Source: Streptomyces werraensis
Lineage (GTDB): Bacteria; Actinomycetota; Actinomycetes; Streptomycetales; Streptomycetaceae
Direction: 5' to 3'
NCBI GenBank assembly: GCA_014656175.1
Contig: BNBX01000006.1
Location: forward strand, 1 to 64,000
Length of the DNA: 64,000 nucleotides
The position numbers were made by a program, and so were the translations under genes. Position 1 is the first letter of the stretch. Every line of letters begins with the position of its first letter. The notes beneath the pieces are model-generated. The model saw only the letters and a list, made by a program, of their open reading frames with translations. It was not told the origin of the DNA and searched no databases. This document shows positions 52,523 through 59,663 of this stretch, in pieces.

Positions 52523-53119
52523 ATGGCGACGACGCATGGTGCGAGGCCCAAGGTGCCCTGGTGGCGATGGCGGAGCAATCCGCTGTGCCGCCGCAGCGAC
52601 GTCGCCGAGGCCTGGCTGCTGATCGCCACGGCCGTCCTCGCGCTCCTCCTCTCGGGGTTCGCCGGGATCGCGGCGGCCGGCGCCGTCGACGCGTCCCTCG
52701 ACGACCGCCGCGAGCGCACCCGCCCGGTTGCGGCCGTGCTGGCCGAGAACGCGCGCGACGCGGCCCCCGCGCCCGTGTCGGAGAACGGCGACGGCGGCGT
52801 CTGGGCCGAGGTGCGCTGGACCGCTCCCGACGGCACCCGCCACACCGGGCGGGCCCAGGTCCCCGCGGACGGCGAGAAGGGCGACCAGGTCACCGTCTAC
52901 AACGACGGGGACGGCCGCCTCGTGTCCGCGCCACCCGAAGGCGCCGAGGCGGGCTTCCAGGTCGCGATGGCCGGTCTCACCGTGGCCTTCGTCACCGGGG
53001 GCATGGTGCTGCTCTGCGGATGGATCGCCCGCGCCCGGCTGCGGCTGCGCCGCCTGGACCTCTGGGAGGCCGAGTGGAGGCAGGTCGAACCGGCCTGGCG
53101 CAAGCGCATGACCGGCTGA
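52523..53119 (+). CDS. Rv1733c-like membrane protein
   Basis: A 198-aa protein with two transmembrane helices (about 31-52, LLIATAVLALLLSGFAGIAAAG; and about 148-168, VAMAGLTVAFVTGGMVLLCGW). They enclose an extracytoplasmic beta-rich loop (WAEVRWTAPDGTRHTGRAQV). WWRWRSNPLCRRSDVAEAW is the family N-terminus, and a basic Trp-rich tail ends the protein. This matches the Rv1733c family, a dormancy antigen of M. tuberculosis with many Streptomyces paralogs and unknown function. ATG 52523 follows GAGGAGG. Confidence 0.85.
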   Translation: MATTHGARPKVPWWRWRSNPLCRRSDVAEAWLLIATAVLALLLSGFAGIAAAGAVDASLDDRRERTRPVAAVLAENARDAAPAPVSENGDGGVWAEVRWTAPDGTRHTGRAQVPADGEKGDQVTVYNDGDGRLVSAPPEGAEAGFQVAMAGLTVAFVTGGMVLLCGWIARARLRLRRLDLWEAEWRQVEPAWRKRMTG

Positions 53120-53297
53120 TCCCCGTGCCGTACGGCATACCGCCCCCAGGGCGCCGCGTGCACCGCGCACCGCCCCGCTGCACCTTCGTGATCTGCGTGC
53201 TGTCCGGCGTCCTCGCCGGCCGGGCCCAACTCCCTCGCGGACCCCAGGCCACGCAGGGGGGACCCGGCCCGTGCCGTGACGGCGCGGGCGGCCGGCG

Positions 53298-53939
53298 TCA
53301 GGCGTCGCCGCGCCGGCAGTGCAGGAACAGATGCGGCTCCGGGCGCGCTTCCGGATGGCTCGGGGTGAACATCGTGCTCTCCTCCCTCTCCACCGTCAGG
53401 CCCGCTTCCCGCACCATGCCGATGACGTCCTGCGCGGCGAAGCTGGTGACCCGCACCGGCTGACCCATGAACGCCCCGTCGAACTCCTCCACGTCCAGCG
53501 GCACCGTGGCCAGCACCAGCAGACCGCCCGGCCTGAGCGCGGCCGTCAGCCGGCGCACCAGCTCCCGCTGCTCCGCCCGCGTCATCTGCAGCAGCGAGAA
53601 GTACACGCAGACCGCGTCGTACGAGCCCTCCGGGAGCGGCATCCGCAGGACGTCGTCGCACCGGAACTCGGCCTCGGGCACCTGCCGGGAGGCGATCTCC
53701 ACCATCACCGGCGACACGTCGACGCCCAGCACCGTGTGTCCCGCTCCGGCCAGCGTGGCGGCCGTGGGCCGTCCGGTGCCGCTGCCGACGTCCAGCACGG
53801 TGCTGCCGGGGGAGAGCCGTTCGAGCAGCCAGGTGAGCGACGCCCGGTGGGCCGCGGAGGACGCGAACGCCTTCTCGTAGTCACTGCCCAGCGCGTCGAA
53901 CACCGCCGCCGCCGGGGACCCGTGCACCTCGCCGCCCAC
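53298..53939 (-). CDS. Class I SAM-dependent methyltransferase
   Basis: A 213-aa enzyme. TVLDVGSGTGRPTAATLAGAGH is motif I for SAM binding. VLGVDVSPVMVEIA and FRCDDVLRMPLPEGSYDAVCVYFSLLQM give motifs post-I to II, and ALRPGGLLVLATVPL motif III. Substrate is not evident. GTG 53939 lies 6 bases after GAGG; the open frame further upstream belongs to the divergent promoter region. Confidence 0.88.
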   Translation of the reverse strand: MGGEVHGSPAAAVFDALGSDYEKAFASSAAHRASLTWLLERLSPGSTVLDVGSGTGRPTAATLAGAGHTVLGVDVSPVMVEIASRQVPEAEFRCDDVLRMPLPEGSYDAVCVYFSLLQMTRAEQRELVRRLTAALRPGGLLVLATVPLDVEEFDGAFMGQPVRVTSFAAQDVIGMVREAGLTVEREESTMFTPSHPEARPEPHLFLHCRRGDA

Positions 53940-54059
53940 GACCCACCTCGCTTCCCTCGCCGATGCCGGGCATCGTGCCACTCGCGAGCCCCCGTCACAA
54001 CGGCACCTCGCCGGGGCCCGGTTTGCGGACGCGGCGCCCGGCACGGCAGGGTCGGGGAT

Positions 54060-54512
54060 GTGCCGACCCTGCTGATCGTCCACCACACGCCCTCGCCGAA
54101 CTGCCAGGCGATGTTCGAAGCCGTCGTCTCCGGCGCCACCGCCCCGGAGATCGAAGGGGTCCGGGTGGTGCGCCGTGCCGCGCTGTCCGCGACCGCCGCC
54201 GACGTCCTGGACGCCGACGGCTTTCTGCTCGGCACCCCCGCCAACCTCGGCTACATGTCGGGCGCGCTCAAGCACTTCTTCGACCAGATCTACTACCCCT
54301 GCCTGGACACCACGAAGGGCCGCCCCTTCGGGTACTACGTGCACGGCGGCAACGACGTCACCGGCGCCGTGCGCGGCATCGAGTCGGTCACCACCGGCCT
54401 CGGCTGGCGCCGCGCCGCCGAGGCGGTGACCGTCACGGGCGAACCCGACAAAGCGGCCCTGGAGCGCTGCTGGGAGCTGGGCGCCACGATCGCGGCGGGG
54501 CTGGCGGACTGA
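54060..54512 (+). CDS. Flavodoxin-like NAD(P)H-dependent oxidoreductase
   Basis: A 150-aa protein. LLIVHHTPSPNCQAMFEAVVSGA is the phosphate-binding strand-loop of a flavodoxin fold. DGFLLGTPANLGYMSGALKHFFDQIYY is the conserved FMN/quinone-side motif, and YYVHGGNDVTGAVRGIESV follows. It resembles small NADPH:quinone or iron-release-type flavin reductases. GTG 54060 (VPTLLIVHHTP) is the best start; it has a weak ribosome site. Function is inferred from the fold only. Confidence 0.82.
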   Translation: MPTLLIVHHTPSPNCQAMFEAVVSGATAPEIEGVRVVRRAALSATAADVLDADGFLLGTPANLGYMSGALKHFFDQIYYPCLDTTKGRPFGYYVHGGNDVTGAVRGIESVTTGLGWRRAAEAVTVTGEPDKAALERCWELGATIAAGLAD

Positions 54513-54551
54513 CGCCCGCCGGACCCCGCCGCACGCCCGGACCCCGCGGGG

Positions 54552-55661
54552 TCAGGCGCCGTCCATCTTCTCCCGGTCCTGCTCGTCCCAGGCGCGGGTG
54601 TCGCGCGGCTGCGTGTACGGCTCCTCCTCCGGAGGGTGACCGCCGGCGATGGCCCGCTGCCGGGCGATCTCCGCGTCGAACTCGAGGCCCAGCAGGATCG
54701 CCAGATTGGTGATCCACAGCCAGATCAGGAACACGATGACACCGGCCATCGTGCCGTACGTCTTGTTGTAGGAGCCGAAGTTGGCGACGTAGAGCGCGAA
54801 GCCGGCGGAGGCGGCCAGCCAGATCAGCAGCGCCAGGAAACTTCCCGGGGTGATCCAGCGGAACCCCTTCACCTTCGCGTTCGGGGCGGCCCAGTACAGC
54901 AGTGCGATCATGACGGTCACCAGCAGGACGAGCACCGGCCACTTGGCGATCGACCACACCGTGAGGGCCGTGTCGCCGAGCCCCAGCAGATCCCCCGCCT
55001 GCCGGGCCAGCCCGCCGGTGAAGACCACGATCAGCGCGCTGACCGCGGCCATCAGCAGCAGCGCGACCGTTACGCCCACCCGGACAGGCAGCACCTTCCA
55101 CACCGGGCGGCCCTCGGGCATGTCGTACACCGCGTTCGCCGAGCGCATGAACGCCGCCACGTAGCCGGACGCCGACCAGACGGCGAGCAGCAGACTGATG
55201 ACCGCCACCAGCGACCCGACGCCCGCGTTGCCCTGCAGCTGTTCGATCGCCTGCGTGATGATGTCCCGCGCCGCGCCGGGGGCGGTGAGCTCCTGGACGT
55301 TCTCCAGCACCTTGTCCGTCGTGGACTTCCCGGTGAGGCCGAGGATCGACACCAGGGCCAGCAGCGCCGGGAACAGCGCCAGCACGCCGTAGTACGTCAG
55401 GGCGGCGGCGCGGTCGGTGAGTTCGTCGTCCTTGAACTCGCGCACGCTGCCCTTGAGCGCGCCTTTCCACGCGCCCTTGGGCAGCTTCGTCGGGGTGTCC
55501 GGCGCCGCCCGTTCCACCTCGTCGCTCGGGCCCGGCTCCTCAGCAGGCTGCCCGGCCTTCCGCGTGGACGCGGACTCGTCCGGCGCGTCATGGTGTGCCG
55601 ACCGGTCGCCCCGGCCCGGGATATGCAGCTTCATGGCCACCGGGTGCCCACGGTCCGCCAT
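54552..55661 (-). CDS. YihY/BrkB-family membrane protein
   Basis: A 369-aa inner-membrane protein with about six helices. DRAAALTYYGVLALFPALLALVSILG, GYVAAFMRSANAVYDMPEGRPVWK, WAAPNAKVKGFRWITPGSFLALLIW and GVIVFLIWLWITNLAILLGLEFDAE are the signature segments. The hydrophilic N-terminal ~70 residues and the acidic C-terminal tail are cytoplasmic. The family is often mislabelled RNase BN; its role is uncertain. ATG 55661 is listed; ATG 55634 (MKLHIPGRGD) is an alternative. A TGGGAGCGCTCCCA site lies 47 bp upstream. Confidence 0.88.
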   Translation of the reverse strand: MADRGHPVAMKLHIPGRGDRSAHHDAPDESASTRKAGQPAEEPGPSDEVERAAPDTPTKLPKGAWKGALKGSVREFKDDELTDRAAALTYYGVLALFPALLALVSILGLTGKSTTDKVLENVQELTAPGAARDIITQAIEQLQGNAGVGSLVAVISLLLAVWSASGYVAAFMRSANAVYDMPEGRPVWKVLPVRVGVTVALLLMAAVSALIVVFTGGLARQAGDLLGLGDTALTVWSIAKWPVLVLLVTVMIALLYWAAPNAKVKGFRWITPGSFLALLIWLAASAGFALYVANFGSYNKTYGTMAGVIVFLIWLWITNLAILLGLEFDAEIARQRAIAGGHPPEEEPYTQPRDTRAWDEQDREKMDGA

Positions 55662-55707
55662 GTCACGCCCGGGCGCACGGGTGACCAGACCTTACGTGAA
55701 GCACTTG

Positions 55708-55721
55708 TGGGAGCGCTCCCA
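55708..55721. promoter_or_regulatory. CebR-type operator TGGGAGCGCTCCCA (1)
   Basis: A perfect 14-bp palindrome identical to the Streptomyces CebR box, the LacI-family repressor relieved by cello-oligosaccharides. It lies 19 bp before the GNAT start and in the divergent region to the BrkB gene, so it could control either or both. Confidence 0.8.
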
Positions 55722-55740
55722 TCGCAGGCAGGATGCCGTC

Positions 55741-56376
55741 ATGACCAGAACTCCCGCCGTCCGTCCGTACCGCCCCGAGGACCGCGACGCCCTCGACGAC
55801 ATCTGCGTCCGCACCGCGCACAACGGCCAGGACGCCCGCCCCCATTACGCCGACCCGTCCGTCTTCACCGCCGCCTTCGCCGCCCCCTATGCCCATCTGG
55901 AGCCGGAGCTCGCCTTCGTGCTGGACGACGGGCGGGGGAACGCGGTCGGCTATGTCGTCGGGGCCGCCGACACCGTCCGGTTCGCCGAGCGGTTCCGCGC
56001 CGAGTGGCTCCCGCTGGTCGCCGCACGCCATCCCGCCCCGCCCGGCCCGCCGGCCACCCCCGACGAGACGATCGCCTGGCTGCTGCACCACCCGGAGCGG
56101 ATGGTCGTGCCGGAGCTCGCCGCCTGGCCGGCCCATCTGCACATCGACCTGCTGCCCGAGTGGCAGGGCCGGGGGTACGGTCGCCGGCTGATGCGCACCC
56201 TGCTCGCGTCCCTGGCGGAGCGCGGGGTCCCGGCCGTGCACCTGGTGATGGCGGTCGCCAACAAGCCCGCCCGCGCCTTCTACGACCGCTTGGGTTTCGA
56301 GGAGATCGAGGGTGTGCCGATGGACGACTCGGTCGTCTGTCTCGGCCGTACGACGGGGGATCTCGACCGGCTCTGA
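55741..56376 (+). CDS. GNAT-family N-acetyltransferase under a CebR-type box
   Basis: A 211-aa acetyl-CoA-dependent transferase. PYRPEDRDALDDICVRTAHNGQ is the N-terminal strand-helix. HLHIDLLPEWQGRGYGRRLMRTLL holds the Q/RxxGxG/A acetyl-CoA loop, and NKPARAFYDRLGFEEIEG the C-terminal motif. The long insertion (about 75-125) is typical of GNATs linked to sugar or chitin genes. The CebR-type operator 19 bp upstream suggests induction during cellulose breakdown; acetylation of an amino sugar is a possible role. ATG 55741 follows AGGCAGGA. Confidence 0.88.
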   Translation: MTRTPAVRPYRPEDRDALDDICVRTAHNGQDARPHYADPSVFTAAFAAPYAHLEPELAFVLDDGRGNAVGYVVGAADTVRFAERFRAEWLPLVAARHPAPPGPPATPDETIAWLLHHPERMVVPELAAWPAHLHIDLLPEWQGRGYGRRLMRTLLASLAERGVPAVHLVMAVANKPARAFYDRLGFEEIEGVPMDDSVVCLGRTTGDLDRL

Positions 56377-56478
56377 CGACGGGCGCCGCGCGCCGCGCCG
56401 TCGAAAGTGTCGAACGCGCCACCGGGAGCCGGAAGTGGCGAGAACGGAGGGTTGCCCCTTCCGCCGCCTGGGCGCAGA

Positions 56479-56499
56479 TTGACTCTGGGAGCGCTCCCA
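56479..56499 (+). promoter_or_regulatory. LPMO promoter region: TTGACT with CebR-type operator (2)
   Basis: TTGACT (56479-56484) is a probable -35, and the perfect palindrome TGGGAGCGCTCCCA (56486-56499) starts one base after it, inside the spacer. Repressor binding there would block RNA polymerase. The operator centre is about 76 bp before ATG 56569. Confidence 0.8.
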
Positions 56500-56568
56500 T
56501 GTGGGTGCGCGCGGCGGGTTGCGCGCACCCGCACCCCATGACCCCCACGGCGGGAGAAGAGGCAAACC

Positions 56569-57258
56569 ATGAGTTGGCATGCACATGACTTATTGGCGCG
56601 TGATGCGTCGCGGGGCCTGCCCCGGCTCACGCTCGTCCTGGCCACCGTCGTCGCCGCGCTGCTGTGTCTGGTCCCCTGGAGCGGAACGGCCCACGCCCAC
56701 GGTTCGGTCGTGGACCCCGCGTCCCGCAACTACGGCTGCTGGCTGCGGTGGGGGAGCGACTTCCAGAACCCGGCGATGGCCCAGCAGGACCCGATGTGCT
56801 GGCAGGCCTGGCAGGACAACACCAACGCCATGTGGAACTGGAACGGCCTCTACCGCGACGGCTCGGGCGGCAACTTCCGCGCGGTCGTCCCCGACGGCAC
56901 GCTCTGCAGCGGCGGCAACACCGAGAACGGCCGCTACCGCTCCATGGACACGCCCGGCGCCTGGAGGACCACGAACGTCGGGAGGAACTTCACCGTCAAG
57001 CTGTACGACCAGGCGAGCCACGGCGCGGACTACTTCCTCGTCTACGTCACCAAGCAGGGCTTCGACCCCAAGACCCAGCGGCTGCGCTGGGACGACCTCC
57101 AGTTGCTGACCCGTACCGGCTCCTACGCCCCGGGCAACAACTACGCGATCCCGGTGAGCACCTCCGGCCTGAGCGGCCACCACGTCGTCTACACGATCTG
57201 GCAGGCCTCGCACTCGGACCAGACATACTTCCTGTGCAGCGACGTGAACTTCACCTGA
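56569..57258 (+). CDS. AA10 lytic polysaccharide monooxygenase, TTA-containing
   Basis: A 229-aa secreted copper enzyme that oxidatively cleaves crystalline cellulose or chitin. The signal peptide ends ...GTAHA|HGSVVDPASRNYGCWL, so mature His1 is H44. The second histidine of the brace is H151 (DQASHGADYF), with F221 axial in QTYFLCSD. The sequence is close to ScLPMO10B of S. coelicolor. It is single-domain, with no cellulose-binding module. Codon 8 is TTA (56590-56592), the only in-frame TTA I found in the window, implying bldA dependence. AGAGG precedes ATG 56569. A CebR-type site overlaps its promoter. Confidence 0.95.
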   Translation: MSWHAHDLLARDASRGLPRLTLVLATVVAALLCLVPWSGTAHAHGSVVDPASRNYGCWLRWGSDFQNPAMAQQDPMCWQAWQDNTNAMWNWNGLYRDGSGGNFRAVVPDGTLCSGGNTENGRYRSMDTPGAWRTTNVGRNFTVKLYDQASHGADYFLVYVTKQGFDPKTQRLRWDDLQLLTRTGSYAPGNNYAIPVSTSGLSGHHVVYTIWQASHSDQTYFLCSDVNFT

Positions 57259-57285
57259 CCAGGCAGGACGTGACGTTCTGACCCT

Positions 57286-57326
57286 CTCGGCCCCCGCCGG
57301 ACGCACCCCGTCCGGCGGGGGCCGAG
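57286..57326 (+). terminator. Strong hairpin terminator after the LPMO gene
   Basis: Perfect 18-bp arms (57286-57303 and 57309-57326) enclose a CACCC loop, 28 bp past the LPMO stop. Confidence 0.8.
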
Positions 57327-57460
57327 GGTCTCAAGTGGCCTGCGGTCGCTGAGATTTCCGGAAGAAATCCTGAGGCGGTTGAACACCATGCGGTCCGCCT
57401 GCGTATGGGGCGTGGGAATCGAATGCCCGTCCCCCGCGACAGAAGCGTAGGAGTACTGCC

Positions 57461-59581
57461 TTGGCACGCAACACACGCAGACGCCCCAAACAGCGCGCGA
57501 CGCTCGCCGCTTTCGCCTTGATCCTGGGCGGCGGCGGCATGATGGCGGCCAACGTCTACGCTTCCGCGACGGACGGCGGGACGACGGACGCGCAGGTGCT
57601 GTCGGGAGCCGCCACCATCGACTGCCCCGATGTGGCCACCCAGTTGACCGAGGTGCCCGACCAGGCCCGCGCGGAGGTGGACAAGGAACTCGCCAATCTG
57701 GACGCCCAGATCGCCGAGGCCTACAAGCGGCTCGGCGAGTCGGGTGACGCGATCCGCCAGGACCCCGGCTTCGCCGAGAACGCCGTCGCCGGACCGCTGA
57801 AGGACAAGCGCGCGGCCGTGCTGGCCCGTATCGGGGCGGCCATCGAGAAGGCCGGCGCCGAACGGCCGCAGGGCCTCGACGACCTCGCCGCCTGCGCGGT
57901 GCGCGACTCGGGCAACGCCCCCGCCCCCGAGGAGGGTGGCGACGGAGGAGAGCAGGCCGGCGACGGCCAGCAGAACGGCGACGGCCAGCAGGACGGCGGC
58001 AACCAGCAGGGCGGCCAGGACCAGGGTGGCCAGGACGAGGGCGGCCAGGACGGCGGCCAGGACCAGGGCGGCGGCAACGGCGGCCAGGCCGGCAACGGCC
58101 CGGTGCCCGGCGACTACGTCCCCATCGAGAGCGTCCAGCCCAACGTCAACACCCCCGAGCCGTCGGGCAACGCCTCCACCGGCACCTTCACCAGCGAGTG
58201 CGGCGTCAACGCCAACGGCGTGTTCAACTCGGACAACGTCATCGCCGCGCCCGGCGTGAGCAACGGCGCCCACCACTTCCACGACTACATCGGCAACCAG
58301 GCCACCAACGCCTTCGTCAGCGACGACGAGCTTGCCCGCGCCGAGACCAGCTGCGAGGACCAGCGCGACAAGTCCTCCTACTACTGGCCGGTGCTGCGCC
58401 TGCAGAACGGCACCGAGGAGCGCGACGCCCAGTCCCCGGGCGGCGGCATCGAGGGCAACGCCGGTGAGATCGTCACCCCGAAGGACGTCACGCTGACCTT
58501 CGTCGGCAACCCGAAGGCCAAGGTCACGGCCATGCCCCGGCTGCTGCGCATCATCACCGGCGACGCCAAGTCCTTCGTCAACGGTCCGGCCAACGCCAAC
58601 GCCTCCTGGAGCTGCACCGGGTTCGAGGACCGGCAGCTGAAGGACAAGTACCCGCTGTGCCCCGAGGGCAGCGACGTGGTCCGCTCGTTCGCCTTCCAGA
58701 GCTGCTGGGACGGCCGCAACATCGACAGCGCCAACCACCGTACGCACATGGCGTTCATGGACGCCGAGGGCAACTGCCCGGCAGGCTTCCAGCCGATCCC
58801 GCAGCTCGTCCAGCGCATCGTGTACGACGTCGACGCGCCGAGCCTGGAGGACGGCGGCAAGACGGTCCCGCTGTTCGCGGTGGACTCCTTCCCCGAGCAG
58901 CTGCACAAGCCGATCACCGACCACGGCGACTTCATCAACGTCTTCGAGGAAGACCTGATGAACGAGATGGTCGCCTGCATCAACGAGGGCCGCACCTGCG
59001 GCGCCGGCGCCGGCGGAGACAACGGCAACGGCGGCGACAACGGTGGCGGTGACAACGGCGGCGGTGACGACGGCAACGCCGGTGGCGACAACGGCGGCGG
59101 CGACAACGGTGGCGGTGACAACGGCGCCGAGCAGCCCACCGCCACGCCCGACGACCCGGGCCAGGGCAACGGCGGCGGTCAGGACGACGGCGACCAGGGC
59201 GATGGTCAGGACGACGGCGGTCAGGGCGGCGACCAGGACGGCCAGGACGGCCAGGAGCCGCCCGCGGCGACCGAGAAGCCCGCGGACGACAAGGCCACGG
59301 CCCAGCCCGACGTGAAGGTCTCCGACCCGGCCGACGCCGGCGGCGAGGACGTCGCCCAGGGCGGCGCGGACACCGGCCAGGGCGGCAACGACGACGGCGG
59401 CCAGGCGGCCCAGGCCGCCCAGGTGCCCGGCAGCCTCCCCGAGCTCGAGGACAACACCCAGGCCCAGGGTGCCGGTGGCAGCCTCGCCGAGACCGGCGCG
59501 CAGCTGTGGCCGGCCGCCATCGGCGGAGTGCTGGTGATCTTCGGCTTCTTCGTGCTGCGGAGCGTGCGGCGCAACGCCTGA
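57461..59581 (+). CDS. DUF1996 surface protein with LAETG sorting signal
   Basis: A 706-aa exported, probably wall-anchored protein. A TTG start at 57461 follows AGGAG by 8 bases; no in-frame ATG or GTG fits. The signal peptide (RATLAAFALILGGGGMMAA) is followed by a helical region (about 50-145). A Gly/Gln/Asp-rich linker (about 155-215) follows, then the DUF1996 domain (about 240-500; FTSECGVNANGVFNSDNVIAAPG, GAHHFHDYIGN). A second Asn/Asp/Gly-rich linker (about 525-600) leads to LAETG (675) with a hydrophobic tail and RSVRRNA, a class E-type sortase signal. DUF1996 proteins are of unknown function; the histidine cluster could bind metal. Confidence 0.88.
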   Translation: MARNTRRRPKQRATLAAFALILGGGGMMAANVYASATDGGTTDAQVLSGAATIDCPDVATQLTEVPDQARAEVDKELANLDAQIAEAYKRLGESGDAIRQDPGFAENAVAGPLKDKRAAVLARIGAAIEKAGAERPQGLDDLAACAVRDSGNAPAPEEGGDGGEQAGDGQQNGDGQQDGGNQQGGQDQGGQDEGGQDGGQDQGGGNGGQAGNGPVPGDYVPIESVQPNVNTPEPSGNASTGTFTSECGVNANGVFNSDNVIAAPGVSNGAHHFHDYIGNQATNAFVSDDELARAETSCEDQRDKSSYYWPVLRLQNGTEERDAQSPGGGIEGNAGEIVTPKDVTLTFVGNPKAKVTAMPRLLRIITGDAKSFVNGPANANASWSCTGFEDRQLKDKYPLCPEGSDVVRSFAFQSCWDGRNIDSANHRTHMAFMDAEGNCPAGFQPIPQLVQRIVYDVDAPSLEDGGKTVPLFAVDSFPEQLHKPITDHGDFINVFEEDLMNEMVACINEGRTCGAGAGGDNGNGGDNGGGDNGGGDDGNAGGDNGGGDNGGGDNGAEQPTATPDDPGQGNGGGQDDGDQGDGQDDGGQGGDQDGQDGQEPPAATEKPADDKATAQPDVKVSDPADAGGEDVAQGGADTGQGGNDDGGQAAQAAQVPGSLPELEDNTQAQGAGGSLAETGAQLWPAAIGGVLVIFGFFVLRSVRRNA

Positions 59582-59593
59582 CGACCGCACCCC

Positions 59594-59642
59594 ACGCACA
59601 GCGGGCGGCAGGACCCTCCGGGGCTCTGCCGCCCTCGTGCGT
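59594..59642. terminator. Bidirectional hairpin between DUF1996 and MMPL genes
   Basis: Outer ACGCAC/GTGCGT and inner GGGCGGCAG/CTGCCGCCC arms form a long interrupted stem between convergent genes. Confidence 0.65.
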
Positions 59643-59663
59643 GCCGGGGCGGACACCCGGTGC

